A stretch of 64,000 nt of DNA, taken from contig NZ_CP089985.1 in the NCBI RefSeq assembly GCF_021390155.1, forward strand, positions 5,033,001 to 5,097,000, written 5' to 3'. Below the pieces are notes generated by a model that saw only the letters and a list, made by a program, of their open reading frames with translations, was not told the origin of the DNA and ran no database searches. The DNA comes from Pseudomonas sp. HN11 (lineage in GTDB: Bacteria; Pseudomonadota; Gammaproteobacteria; Pseudomonadales; Pseudomonadaceae). A program made the position numbers and the translations under genes. Shown here piece after piece: positions 55,517 through 64,000 of this stretch. The number at the start of each line of letters is the position of its first letter. The stretch's first letter is position 1.

Positions 55517-55756
55517 TATCCGGTGAAAAAGCTCTTCTGAAACAATGGCATGGCATCTTTCATGAAACCGCATGCGGTTTGTAGAGTCCATCTCATTGCA
55601 AGCTATGCTCAATGCGCTAGCGCTACCCTCTACGACCAATGGCCGCTGTCGCCGCCCCCGGTGATACGCGTTAATATTTGTAATTATTTTGTCCATAGGG
55701 ATTGGTAACTTGGCTGGATACCTCCATCCTGTCGCGCACAATCCACGAGGTGATTG
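55517..55756. other. Intergenic region before mprF with a 16-bp palindrome
   Basis: No gene is seen. It holds AAACCGCATGCGGTTT (55565-55580), a perfect palindrome, and GCGCTAGCGC (55614-55623). An AT-rich stretch near 55672-55695 could hold the mprF promoter. Confidence 0.6.
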
Positions 55757-58399
55757 ATGCGCGCCAACTCGTCTGAACCACAAGACACTGTCACAGCAGA
55801 ACAACCGATCCCACCCACCCGTTTGCGTTGGCTGGATCTGGTGAGCAAGTACCGGCAACCCATCGGGCTGGCCGTTACCCTATTGTTGTTCGCCATTGCC
55901 CTGATTGCCTGTCGCCATCTGCTACTGGAACTGGACCTCTACGCCCTCCACGATTCGATCCTGGAAGTGCCCAAGCCCGCCCTGCTGGGTGCATTCGCCG
56001 CGGCCGTTGCCGGTTTCGTCATTCTATTGGGCTATGAATTCTCCGGCGCTCGATATGCAGGCGTGAACTTGCCCGCCAAGACCCTGGCCCTCGGTGGCTT
56101 TACCGCTTTCGCCATTGGTAATGCGATTGGCCTGTCGATGCTTTCCGGCGGGTCGGTACGCTACCGTTTATATGCACGCCATGGCATCGGGGCTTCGGAA
56201 GTCGCCCACATGACGGTGTTCGCCAGCCTTGCGCTCGGCACAGCCCTGCCACCACTGGCCGCATTGGCAACACTGAGCAACCTGCCCGCCGCATCGACTT
56301 ACCTGCATTTGCCACAGGCTGTGCTTGGCGGCATCGCTGGCGCCGTGCTGTTACTGTCGGCCGTGTTGTGCATCGGCATTTACCGCCGTCGCCTGCCGGA
56401 ACAACCCTACCCGGATAACCTGCTGGTAAAAGCCGGCCGCCGCACCCTGCGCCTGCCGGGGCGGCGCCTGACCTTTCTGCAACTGATCATCACCGCACTG
56501 GACGTAGCCGCCGCCGCCACTGTCCTTTATATGCTGCTGCCGGAAGCACCGCCGTTCGGGCCCTTTCTGCTGGTGTACCTGCTGGCCCTGGCCGCCGGCG
56601 TGCTCAGCCATGTGCCGGGCGGTGTGGGGGTATTCGAAGCGATCCTGCTGGCAGCCTTCGCCGACAAACTGGGCGCTGCGCCATTAGCTGCCGCCCTCCT
56701 GCTGTATCGCATGATCTACGTGGTATTGCCGCTGCTGATTGCCTGCGTGTTCCTGCTGGTCAACGAAGCGCAACGTTTGTTCCAGACCCAGCAAAGCCTG
56801 CGGGTCGCCTCGGGACTGGCAGCGCCAGTTTTGGCCGTCCTGGTTTTTTTGTCTGGCGTGGTCCTGCTGTTCTCTGGCGCCACGCCCGAAATCGACTCAC
56901 GCCTGGAAAACATCGGCTTCCTGATTCCCCACCGCCTGATTGATGCCTCGCACTTTGGCGCCAGCCTGATCGGCGTGCTGTGCCTGCTGTTGGCCCAGGG
57001 CCTGCGCCGGCGCCTGTCGGCCGCCTGGATGTTGACCATGGTGTTGCTGCTGGTAGGCGCCCTGCTTTCGCTGCTCAAGGGTTTCGACTGGGAAGAAGCC
57101 AGTCTGATGACCATGACCGCGATCCTGCTGGCGATCTTCCGGCGCTCTTTCTACCGCGCCAGCCGCCTCACCGAACTGCCCTTCTCGCCGCTGTACCTGG
57201 TGGCCAGTGTCTGCGTGCTGGGCGCTTCGATCTGGCTGCTGCTGTTCGCTTATCAAGATGTGCCTTACAGCCATCAGCTATGGTGGCAGTTCACCCTGGA
57301 CGCCAACGCCCCACGTGGCCTGCGCTCGCTATTGGGCGCCGCCGTGCTGCTGGTGATCGTGTCCCTGACCTGGCTGCTGCGTACCGCGCGCCCGGTGATC
57401 CACCTGCCGACACCCGACGAACTGGAGCGCGCCAGCAAGATCCTGATGGCCTCGTCCCAGCCCGACGGTGGCCTGGCGCTCACCGGCGACAAGGCACTGC
57501 TGTTTCACCCCAATGATGAAGCTTTCCTCATGTACGCCCGCCGCGGCCGCAGCCTGGTAGCGTTGTACGACCCGATCGGTCCGACTCAGCCACGAGCGGA
57601 GATGATCTGGCAGTTCCGCGACCTGTGCGATATCCACCACGCGCGCCCGGTGTTCTATCAGGTACGAGCGGAAAACCTGCCGTACTACATGGACATCGGC
57701 CTCACCGCCATCAAGCTGGGCGAAGAAGCCCGTGTCGACCTGAAACGCTTTGACCTGGAAGCCAAGGGCAAAGAGATGAAGGACCTGCGCTACACCTGGA
57801 ACCGCGGCTCGCGAGACGGCCTGTCCCTGGAGATCTGCGAGCCGGGCACCGCGCCGATGGACGAGCTCAAGGTAATCTCCGATGCCTGGCTGACCGGCAA
57901 GAACGTGCGGGAAAAAGGCTTTTCCCTGGGACGCTTCAGCGATGACTATCTCAAGCACTTTCGCATTGCGATCATTCGCTTCGAAGGGCGCCCGGTGGCC
58001 TTCGCCAACCTGCTCGAGACCTACAACCACGACCTGGCCAGTCTCGACCTGATGCGCGCCCACCCGGACGCGCCCAAGCTGACCATGGAATTCATGATGG
58101 TCGGCCTGATTCAACACTATAAAAGTCACGGCTACGCCCGTTTCAGCCTCGGCATGGTGCCGTTGTCGGGCCTGCAACCACGACGTGGCGCCCCGCTGAC
58201 CCAACGCCTGGGTTCGATGGTGTTCCGTCGTGGCGAGCAACTGTATAACTTCCAAGGTTTGCGCCGCTTCAAAGACAAGTTCCAGCCTGACTGGGAACCC
58301 CGTTACATGGCCGTGCCCGCAGGACTTGATCCGCTGGTGGCACTGGCCGATACCGCCGCCCTGATCGCGGGCGGCTTGACTGGATTGGTGAAACGCTGA
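55757..58399 (+). CDS. mprF: MprF-type aminoacyl-phosphatidylglycerol synthase/flippase
   Basis: 880 residues from ATG 55757 with GAGGTGAT before it. The N-terminal ~540 residues hold about 12-14 membrane segments (flippase part, with SMLSGGSVRYRLYARHG and LSHVPGGVGVFEAILL). The C-terminal DUF2156 GNAT-like domain uses aminoacyl-tRNA to modify phosphatidylglycerol (FLMYARRGRSLVALYDPIG, then LDLMRAHPDAPKLTMEFMM). In P. aeruginosa the enzyme makes alanyl-PG. This lowers negative surface charge and raises tolerance to cationic peptides. It is coupled to the next gene (TGATG). Confidence 0.94.
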   Translation: MRANSSEPQDTVTAEQPIPPTRLRWLDLVSKYRQPIGLAVTLLLFAIALIACRHLLLELDLYALHDSILEVPKPALLGAFAAAVAGFVILLGYEFSGARYAGVNLPAKTLALGGFTAFAIGNAIGLSMLSGGSVRYRLYARHGIGASEVAHMTVFASLALGTALPPLAALATLSNLPAASTYLHLPQAVLGGIAGAVLLLSAVLCIGIYRRRLPEQPYPDNLLVKAGRRTLRLPGRRLTFLQLIITALDVAAAATVLYMLLPEAPPFGPFLLVYLLALAAGVLSHVPGGVGVFEAILLAAFADKLGAAPLAAALLLYRMIYVVLPLLIACVFLLVNEAQRLFQTQQSLRVASGLAAPVLAVLVFLSGVVLLFSGATPEIDSRLENIGFLIPHRLIDASHFGASLIGVLCLLLAQGLRRRLSAAWMLTMVLLLVGALLSLLKGFDWEEASLMTMTAILLAIFRRSFYRASRLTELPFSPLYLVASVCVLGASIWLLLFAYQDVPYSHQLWWQFTLDANAPRGLRSLLGAAVLLVIVSLTWLLRTARPVIHLPTPDELERASKILMASSQPDGGLALTGDKALLFHPNDEAFLMYARRGRSLVALYDPIGPTQPRAEMIWQFRDLCDIHHARPVFYQVRAENLPYYMDIGLTAIKLGEEARVDLKRFDLEAKGKEMKDLRYTWNRGSRDGLSLEICEPGTAPMDELKVISDAWLTGKNVREKGFSLGRFSDDYLKHFRIAIIRFEGRPVAFANLLETYNHDLASLDLMRAHPDAPKLTMEFMMVGLIQHYKSHGYARFSLGMVPLSGLQPRRGAPLTQRLGSMVFRRGEQLYNFQGLRRFKDKFQPDWEPRYMAVPAGLDPLVALADTAALIAGGLTGLVKR

Positions 58400-59679
58400 T
58401 GATTCGACGCTCCTGGCGGTATGTATTGGCCTTTGTAGTGCTGCTCGCCCTGGTCCTGGGTGGCGGCTATTGGTATTGGAACCGCCCTGCCCCGCAGCCG
58501 ACCCTGGAGCAACTGCCCCAGGCCGATGGCTCGGTGATGACCCGCGTGACCCCGTACGGCACGCCGAAAGCCCGCGTGGCCGTGGCCGTGATGCCGGATG
58601 AAATCCTGACCGACAGCCAATTGATTGCCCTGAGCCAAGGCGGCAAGGCGCAGATTGTCCAGGTGATCCTGCCCAAGGACGACTGCAAGCTGCAGGAACA
58701 GGCGCTGCAAAGCGCTCTGGGTCAGCTCAAGGGCCCAGCCACCCTGGTCAGCGGCATCGGTCCTGGCGCCGCCCTCGCCTGGCGCTGGCTGGCCACTCAG
58801 AACGACGACATGGCCAATGCCATCTCGGTTGGCTTCGCCCTGGCCCAGGAAGGCTGCAAGGACCCACTGCCAAAAACGGCCGCACACGGCAATTGGCTGG
58901 TGGCCTGGAACGACAACCCTGACGATGAAAGCGCCAGTTTCGTACGCGACACACCGCGCGCCACCACCAGCATCAGCGACTACGACATTCACTACCCGCA
59001 AGTGCTGAACAACGAGCTGCGCAAGCAACTGGTGGGTTCGGACAACGGCGGCCTGGCGATTCCGGTGGTTGAAGTCCCGGCGGGCCAAGCGAAAGACACC
59101 GTCACCCTGTTTCTCTCCGGTGACGGCGGCTGGCGCGACCTGGACCGCGACGTGGCCGGCGAGATGGCCAAGATCGGCTACCCGGTGGTGGGCATCGATA
59201 CCCTGCGTTACTACTGGCAGCACAAGACCCCGGAACAAAGCGCCAAGGACCTCACCGAACTGATGCAGCACTACCGTCAGAAATGGGGCACCAAGCGCTT
59301 CGTACTGACCGGCTACTCGTTCGGCGCTGACGTGCTGCCGGCCATCTACAACCGCCTGCCGGAAAACGAGCAGCAGCGTGTGGACGCCATCATCCTGTTG
59401 GCGTTCGCGCGCACCGGTAGCTTCGAGATTGAAGTGGAAGGCTGGTTGGGCAACGCCGGCAAAGAAGCCGCCACCGGCCCGGAAATGGCCAAGCTGCCAC
59501 CTGAGAAAGTGGCGTGTATCTATGGGGCCGAAGAGGTCGACGAGAGCGGCTGCACGGATAAGACCGCCGTAGGTGAGGCACTCAAGTTGCCGGGCGGGCA
59601 TCACTTTGATGAGAACTACCCGGCGCTGGCGAAACGCTTGGTGGATATCATCGTGAAGCATCAGGCCAAAGCCGAGTAA
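58399..59679 (+). CDS. VirJ/AcvB-like alanyl-PG hydrolase
   Basis: 426 residues. An N-terminal membrane anchor (about residues 8-28) precedes two tandem alpha/beta-hydrolase-like parts. The second has the nucleophile Ser in GYSFG near residue 307, an acidic region CIYGAEEVDES, and the His pair GGHHFDENYP. In P. aeruginosa the homologue next to the alanyl-PG synthase hydrolyses alanyl-PG in the periplasm, so synthesis and removal are encoded together. The overlap with mprF is one base. A REPIN follows. Confidence 0.87.
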   Translation: MIRRSWRYVLAFVVLLALVLGGGYWYWNRPAPQPTLEQLPQADGSVMTRVTPYGTPKARVAVAVMPDEILTDSQLIALSQGGKAQIVQVILPKDDCKLQEQALQSALGQLKGPATLVSGIGPGAALAWRWLATQNDDMANAISVGFALAQEGCKDPLPKTAAHGNWLVAWNDNPDDESASFVRDTPRATTSISDYDIHYPQVLNNELRKQLVGSDNGGLAIPVVEVPAGQAKDTVTLFLSGDGGWRDLDRDVAGEMAKIGYPVVGIDTLRYYWQHKTPEQSAKDLTELMQHYRQKWGTKRFVLTGYSFGADVLPAIYNRLPENEQQRVDAIILLAFARTGSFEIEVEGWLGNAGKEAATGPEMAKLPPEKVACIYGAEEVDESGCTDKTAVGEALKLPGGHHFDENYPALAKRLVDIIVKHQAKAE

Positions 59680-59704
59680 TCCTGCAGCCATACGCAAAAC
59701 CAAA

Positions 59705-59793
59705 TGTGGGAGCGGGCTTGCTCGCGAATACGGAATGTCAGTCGATGTTGCTGTGACTGATCCACCGCTTTCGCGAGCAAGCCCGCTCCCACA
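59705..59793. repeat. REPIN (inverted pair of REP elements)
   Basis: Two 24-bp REP arms at 59705-59728 and 59770-59793, the same family as at 50843-50930, with a different spacer of 41 bp. It lies between the hydrolase gene and recJ, which converge. Confidence 0.92.
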
Positions 59794-59817
59794 TTTGCTT
59801 AGTGGTGTGACTGATAC

Positions 59818-61527
59818 TTAGCGCGGTTCGATGTGGGCAATCATCAGTTGCACAGTCTCATTCCCACGAAACTCGTTCACATCCAGCTTGTAAGCCAACT
59901 CCACCCAACGCACGGTCGGGTTTGGCCAAACCTCCCGGTCCACCCCAAATGCAATACCATCGAGCTTCACAGAGCCGCATTCGCTTTTGAGCACCACCTT
60001 CAGGTGCCGCTCCCCTACCACGCGCTGTTCAACCAGCTGAAACACGCCGTGAAACAACGGCTCGGGGAAATGCTGCCCCCACGGCCCGGCATGCCGCAAC
60101 GCGCGGGCCAGTTCCAAGTGAAACTCTTCCACCGCCAGGGTGCCGTCCGATAGCAGACGACCGGTCAGGTCTTCTTCACGCAGTTGCCGGCGCACTTCAG
60201 CATCAAAGGCTTCGGCAAACAGCGGGAAGTTTTCTTCGCGCAATGTCAGCCCCGCCGCCATGGCGTGGCCGCCGTATTTGGCGATCAGGTTGGGATGCTG
60301 GCTCGCGACCACCGCCAGGGCATCTCGGATATGAAAACCCTGCACAGAACGCCCTGAGCCCTTGAGCAAGCCATCACCGGCGTCGGCAAAAGCGATGGTC
60401 GGGCGGAAGTAACGTTCTTTCATACGCGACGCGAGAATCCCGATCACGCCCTGGTGCCATTCCGGGTCGAACAGGCACAAGCCGTAAGGCATCGACTCCA
60501 CCGGCAAGTCCTTGAGCTGGGCCAGGGCCTCGCGCTGCATGCCTTGCTCGATGGATTTTCGGTCCTGGTTCATGCCGTCCAGTTGCGCGGCCATTTCCCG
60601 CGCGGCGGCGAAGTCGGTGGTGAGCAGGCATTCGATGCCCAGGCTCATGTCATCCAAGCGCCCGGCCGCGTTCAGGCGTGGCCCGAGGATAAAACCCAGG
60701 TCGGTAGAGGTGATACGCGCGGCATCACGCTTGGCCACTTCCAGGATCGCCTTGATCCCCGGCCGCGCACGACCGGCGCGGATACGCTCCAGGCCCTGAT
60801 GCACGAGGATGCGGTTGTTGGCGTCCAGGGGCACCACATCGGCGACGCTGCCCAGGGCAACCAGGTCGAGCAATTCGCCGATGTTGGGTTGAGGCTTGTT
60901 CTCGTACCAGCCCAAGCTACGCAGGCGCGCACGCAAGGCCATCAGTACGTAGAAGATCACGCCCACCCCAGCCAGGGCTTTGCTAGGGAATTCGCAACCG
61001 GGCTGGTTCGGGTTGACGATGGCATCTGCCGCCGGCAACTCATCGCCAGGCAAGTGGTGATCGGTCACCAGTACCTGCAACCCCGCCGCTTTCGCCGCCG
61101 CCACGCCTTCGACGCTGGAGATGCCGTTGTCTACGGTGATCAGCAACTGCGGCTCGCGCTGCAGGGCCACGGCGACAATTTCCGGGGTCAGGCCGTAGCC
61201 GTACTCGAAACGGTTGGGCACCAGGTAGTCGACATGGGCCGCACCGAGCAAACGCAGGCCCAGGGTGCCCACGGTGCTGGCGGTGGCGCCATCGGCGTCA
61301 AAGTCGCCGACAATGAGGATACGCTGGCGCTGCTCCAACGCCGTCACCAACAGGTCCACCGCTGCATCGATTCCCTTGAGCTGTTGGTAGGGAATCAACC
61401 GCGCCAGGCTTTTATCCAGCTCGGCCTCGGATTGCACTCCGCGCGCGGCGTAGAGACGGGTCAACAGCGGCGGCAATTCACCGAGGAACGGCAGGACAGC
61501 GGGCAACGGGCGAGGATCGATACGCAT
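59818..61527 (-). CDS. recJ: Single-stranded-DNA exonuclease RecJ
   Basis: 569 residues. The DHH-family catalytic motifs are present: GDFDADGATA near residue 75, TVDNGISS, TDHHLPG near 155, and the DHHA1 motif KYGGHAMAAG near 412. It degrades single strands 5' to 3' in recombination and mismatch repair. The length fits. The start MRIDPRPLPA has a moderate ribosome site. Confidence 0.96.
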   Translation of the reverse strand: MRIDPRPLPAVLPFLGELPPLLTRLYAARGVQSEAELDKSLARLIPYQQLKGIDAAVDLLVTALEQRQRILIVGDFDADGATASTVGTLGLRLLGAAHVDYLVPNRFEYGYGLTPEIVAVALQREPQLLITVDNGISSVEGVAAAKAAGLQVLVTDHHLPGDELPAADAIVNPNQPGCEFPSKALAGVGVIFYVLMALRARLRSLGWYENKPQPNIGELLDLVALGSVADVVPLDANNRILVHQGLERIRAGRARPGIKAILEVAKRDAARITSTDLGFILGPRLNAAGRLDDMSLGIECLLTTDFAAAREMAAQLDGMNQDRKSIEQGMQREALAQLKDLPVESMPYGLCLFDPEWHQGVIGILASRMKERYFRPTIAFADAGDGLLKGSGRSVQGFHIRDALAVVASQHPNLIAKYGGHAMAAGLTLREENFPLFAEAFDAEVRRQLREEDLTGRLLSDGTLAVEEFHLELARALRHAGPWGQHFPEPLFHGVFQLVEQRVVGERHLKVVLKSECGSVKLDGIAFGVDREVWPNPTVRWVELAYKLDVNEFRGNETVQLMIAHIEPR

Positions 61528-61568
61528 GGGAAGCTGGGGAGTTCTCTATTTAAGGAAATATTGGTTTT

Positions 61569-61597
61569 AAGCTTCAAGCTTCAAGCTTCAAGCTTGC
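61569..61597. repeat. Short tandem repeat AAGCTTC
   Basis: Four head-to-tail copies of the 7-mer AAGCTTC (last one diverged) in the 100-bp gap between recJ and yaeQ. Similar AGCTTCAAGC runs are scattered in pseudomonad intergenic DNA. Confidence 0.75.
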
Positions 61598-61630
61598 AGC
61601 TAACTGCTTGCCGCTTGCCACTGCCACTCT

Positions 61631-62173
61631 TCAACCGCGTTCGCCGACCAACCACTGCAACTGCACTTCATGCTGACCACGGTCGTCGGTGACGAACATC
61701 GTGCCTTCGCTGATCATGACATCCCACTTGATAACGCGGGGCATGTCCTTGGCCAGGGTCTCGAGGACTTCCTGAGGCACGGCAGCGATGTGTACGTTTT
61801 TCAGGTTATTCGCCACCGGCACCACCTTGCCTTCCCACACGCGCAAGCTGCCATACGCCAGCAGGCTGGTGCGTTCGGTGCGACGCGAGCACCAGGTGAG
61901 GCGGTCGGCATCGGGCTGACCGACTTCGATCCAGTGCAGCACCCGATCATCCAGGCTTTTTTCCCACAGGGCTGGCTCGTCTACATCTGAAAGACCACGG
62001 CCGAACGACAATTGCTCGTTGTACCAGAGGGCGTAGGCCAGCAGGCGCACGGTCATACGCTCTTCAGTTTCCGACGGGTGGCGGGCGATGGTTTGTTTGA
62101 CACTCTCGTACACCGAGCGATCGAGGTCGGTGAGGTTGAGTTCGAATTTGTAGGTCGTGGACGGCTGGGCCAT
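61631..62173 (-). CDS. yaeQ: YaeQ family protein
   Basis: 180 residues, MAQPSTTYKFELNLTDLDRS, the standard start of YaeQ proteins. The fold resembles PD-(D/E)XK nucleases; the family includes suppressors of RfaH loss, but its cellular role is not established. The gene lies upstream of recJ on the same strand. Confidence 0.9.
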   Translation of the reverse strand: MAQPSTTYKFELNLTDLDRSVYESVKQTIARHPSETEERMTVRLLAYALWYNEQLSFGRGLSDVDEPALWEKSLDDRVLHWIEVGQPDADRLTWCSRRTERTSLLAYGSLRVWEGKVVPVANNLKNVHIAAVPQEVLETLAKDMPRVIKWDVMISEGTMFVTDDRGQHEVQLQWLVGERG

Positions 62174-62309
62174 GAACGGGCTTCTAGAGACAGGGAAAGG
62201 CGGCCAGTCTAACCGATGGCGAGGCGATTCAACGAATCCTGCGCTGCTCTGGGCTACCGGCCTGTGTTAAAAGGCATCACACCAACGCCCTGCGCAGACA
62301 AGGATCCTC

Positions 62310-63509
62310 ATGTCGTTCAACGCCAAACCGCTTGCCGGACTGAAAGTCATCGAACTCGGCACCCTGATCGCCGGTCCGTTCGCCTCACGTATCTGCGCGG
62401 AATTCGGCGCCGAAGTGATCAAGGTCGAATCACCTGACGGCGGCGATCCTCTGCGCAAATGGCGCAAGTTGTACGAGGGCACGTCGCTGTGGTGGTTCGT
62501 GCAGGCGCGCAACAAACAGTCGCTGACGCTGAACCTCAAGCACCCGGATGGCCTGGCCATCCTCAAGCAGTTGCTGGCCGACGCCGATATCTTGATCGAG
62601 AACTTCCGCCCCGGCGTGCTGGAAAAACTCGGCCTGAGCTGGGAAACCCTGCACACCCTCAACCCCAAGCTGGTGATGGTGCGCCTCTCTGGTTTTGGCC
62701 AGACCGGGCCGATGAAAGACCAGCCAGGGTTTGGCGCCGTCGGCGAATCCATGGGCGGCCTGCGCTACATCACCGGCTTTGAAGACCGCCCGCCGGTACG
62801 CACCGGCATTTCCATCGGTGACTCGATTGCCGCGTTGTGGGCGGTGATCGGCGCGTTGATGGCGCTGCGTCATCGCGAAGTCAACGGAGGTCTGGGCCAA
62901 GTGGTGGATGTGGCGTTGTATGAGGCCATCTTTGCCATGATGGAAAGCATGATCCCGGAGTTCGATGTGTTCGGCTTTATTCGCGAGCGCACCGGCAACA
63001 TCATGCCCGGCATCACCCCTTCCTCCATCCACACCAGCGCCGACGGCAAGCATGTGCAGATTGGCGCCAACGGTGATGCGATCTTCAAGCGTTTCATGTC
63101 GGCCATTGGTCGCGAGGATTTGGCCAACGATCCTGCACTGGCCAGCAATGACGGGCGTGATAGCCGCCGTGATGAGTTGTACGGGGTAATTGATCGTTGG
63201 GTGAATTCACTGCCGCTGGATCAGGTGGTAGAGATCCTGAATAAAGCCGAAGTGCCTGCCAGCCGTATCTACAGCGCCGAAGACATGCTCGGCGATCCGC
63301 AATTCCTCGCCAGGGAGATGTTCCTCAAAGCCCAGCTTCCCGGCGGCAAGGACTTCAAGATGCCGGGCATCGTGCCCAAGTTGTCGGACACGCCGGGCAG
63401 CTGTGAATGGGTCGGGCCGCAATTGGGTGAGCATAATGCGGTCGTGCTCACTGCGCTGGGGTACGACGCAACAGCGATCGCTCGCCTGCGCAAGGAGGGC
63501 GCAATTTGA
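62310..63509 (+). CDS. CaiB/BaiF (class III) CoA-transferase
   Basis: 399 residues. The family start LAGLKVIELGTLIAGPFASR and the catalytic Asp171 in ISIGDSIAAL are present, as are ENFRPGVLEKLGL and RLSGFGQTGP. Class III transferases move CoA between carboxylic acids through an aspartyl-CoA intermediate. No catabolic partner gene is adjacent, so the acids cannot be named; formate/oxalate, carnitine and glutarate-type members all look alike at this level. Confidence 0.93.
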   Translation: MSFNAKPLAGLKVIELGTLIAGPFASRICAEFGAEVIKVESPDGGDPLRKWRKLYEGTSLWWFVQARNKQSLTLNLKHPDGLAILKQLLADADILIENFRPGVLEKLGLSWETLHTLNPKLVMVRLSGFGQTGPMKDQPGFGAVGESMGGLRYITGFEDRPPVRTGISIGDSIAALWAVIGALMALRHREVNGGLGQVVDVALYEAIFAMMESMIPEFDVFGFIRERTGNIMPGITPSSIHTSADGKHVQIGANGDAIFKRFMSAIGREDLANDPALASNDGRDSRRDELYGVIDRWVNSLPLDQVVEILNKAEVPASRIYSAEDMLGDPQFLAREMFLKAQLPGGKDFKMPGIVPKLSDTPGSCEWVGPQLGEHNAVVLTALGYDATAIARLRKEGAI

Positions 63510-63536
63510 TCGCGATGACGAATCGCGGGCAAAAAG

Positions 63537-63569
63537 AAACCCCGAAGCGTGGGGAAACACTTCAGGGTT
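63537..63569 (+). terminator. Hairpin after the CoA-transferase gene
   Basis: Imperfect 12-14-bp stem with arms AACCCCGAAGCGTG and CACTTCAGGGTT around GGGGAAA. Probably a terminator. The next 120 bp show no gene. Confidence 0.7.
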
Positions 63570-63689
63570 AAACGTGGCCTTACAATGACCAGTACAACAA
63601 GCCACAAACACCGGAGCACAATGTTTGCTCTTGCTGTTACAAACTCTGACTGGCCACAGTGTAGGAAGTTTCCACGCTTAAATAATTCT

Positions 63690-63974
63690 TCACGCGACGG
63701 CAATGCCGCGGGTCTGGGCTGCGCTGCGCAAGGCTGCGATGACTGAGGGCTCCAGACGTCCTTCGGCAATTTTAATGTCGCGCAGCAGACAATCCACCAC
63801 ATCCACCAGCACTCGCTTGTCCATCAATTGGGCACGGTCGACTTCACGCTCGACCACGATGGCGCCAGCAGGATTCTTCACGGTTACCAGGCACTCGTCC
63901 TGCACACCAGAGGTGGTCAGCGTAACCTGATAAGGGCTCAGTGCTTCTTCGAGCAATAGGCTGATACTTTCCAT
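63690..63974 (-). CDS. Small DUF1652-like protein
   Basis: 94 residues from ATG 63974 (MESISLLLEEALSPYQVTL), with GTGATCGAG just before it; a GTG at 63986 is also in frame. The size and the pattern of an N-terminal helix, then strands (CLVTVKNPAGAIVVERE) and a C-terminal helix resemble the Pseudomonas-specific DUF1652 family, but I am not sure. No motif or export signal is seen. Confidence 0.6.
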   Translation of the reverse strand: MESISLLLEEALSPYQVTLTTSGVQDECLVTVKNPAGAIVVEREVDRAQLMDKRVLVDVVDCLLRDIKIAEGRLEPSVIAALRSAAQTRGIAVA

Positions 63975-64000
63975 CTCGATCACCACTCAATAGTTCGGGA

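Noticed and set aside
61569..61597. Possible CRISPR-like repeats
   Set aside because: The 7-mers are head to tail with no spacers and no cas genes are near.

Overview
The window looks like ordinary core chromosome of a fluorescent pseudomonad, probably the Pseudomonas fluorescens group. The evidence is high GC with long antisense shadow ORFs, intergenic REP/REPIN elements with the core GTGGGAGCGGGCTTGC, a HexR-controlled Entner-Doudoroff block, ColRS with its methyltransferase/inaA pair, and many gene orders familiar from Pseudomonas. Assignments come from reading the proteins and from memory of gene families; no database search was possible. I see no prophage, insertion sequence, CRISPR array or genomic island.

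Layout. 1-3883: DUF4129 / DUF4350 / MoxR ATPase / DUF58 operon, cut at its 5' end. 3946-4906: a PilZ protein and a small lipoprotein. 5080-10040: pyruvate kinase, an enoyl-CoA hydratase-like enzyme, a 2Fe-2S ferredoxin reductase and class I fumarase. 10143-14723: a DctB/DctD-type two-component pair beside an alpha-ketoglutarate-type MHS permease, with a clear sigma-54 promoter and paired upstream palindromes. 14815-17317: flavin reductase, a small protein, an ABM monooxygenase and an AraC regulator with repeated operator-like elements. 17314-23581: gtrS-gltR, glk-edd and divergent gap, with two HexR sites. 23628-29129: Fur-controlled heme uptake, with ECF sigma factor, FecR-type anti-sigma, TonB receptor, heme oxygenase and a DUF454 protein. 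29269-31967: a chemoreceptor and a nitroreductase.

32107-35730: a DUF1111 di-heme protein, an imelysin and a DUF1513 protein. 35846-40006: a MexVW-type RND pump. 40068-43839: a small exported protein, inaA, a methyltransferase and colSR. 44112-46111: groESL. 46360-50840: fxsA, a HugZ-like protein, a DUF481 protein, an alkyltransferase-like protein and an AmpG permease. 51023-54839: proS, a lipoprotein and dinB with an SOS box. 55119-55477: two initiator tRNA genes. 55757-59679: a lipid aminoacylation pair (mprF plus VirJ/AcvB-like hydrolase). 59818-63974: recJ, yaeQ, a CaiB/BaiF CoA-transferase and a small DUF1652-like protein.

How the genes work together. Carbon metabolism dominates the left half: glucose sensing (GtrS/GltR), Entner-Doudoroff enzymes, pyruvate kinase, fumarase and C5-dicarboxylate uptake. 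Iron and heme handling comes second (heme locus, HugZ-like protein, imelysin/di-heme cluster). Envelope homeostasis is the third theme (ColRS-inaA, RND pump, AmpG, MprF pair, DUF481). The most useful non-coding observations are the sigma-54 enhancer/promoter array before the permease, a nested leader hairpin before the heme receptor, a perfect 12-bp inverted repeat at the chemoreceptor start, and AraC operator-like repeats 21 bp apart. None amounts to a wholly new system; the least explained gene sets are the MoxR/DUF58 operon and the DUF1111-imelysin-DUF1513 trio.
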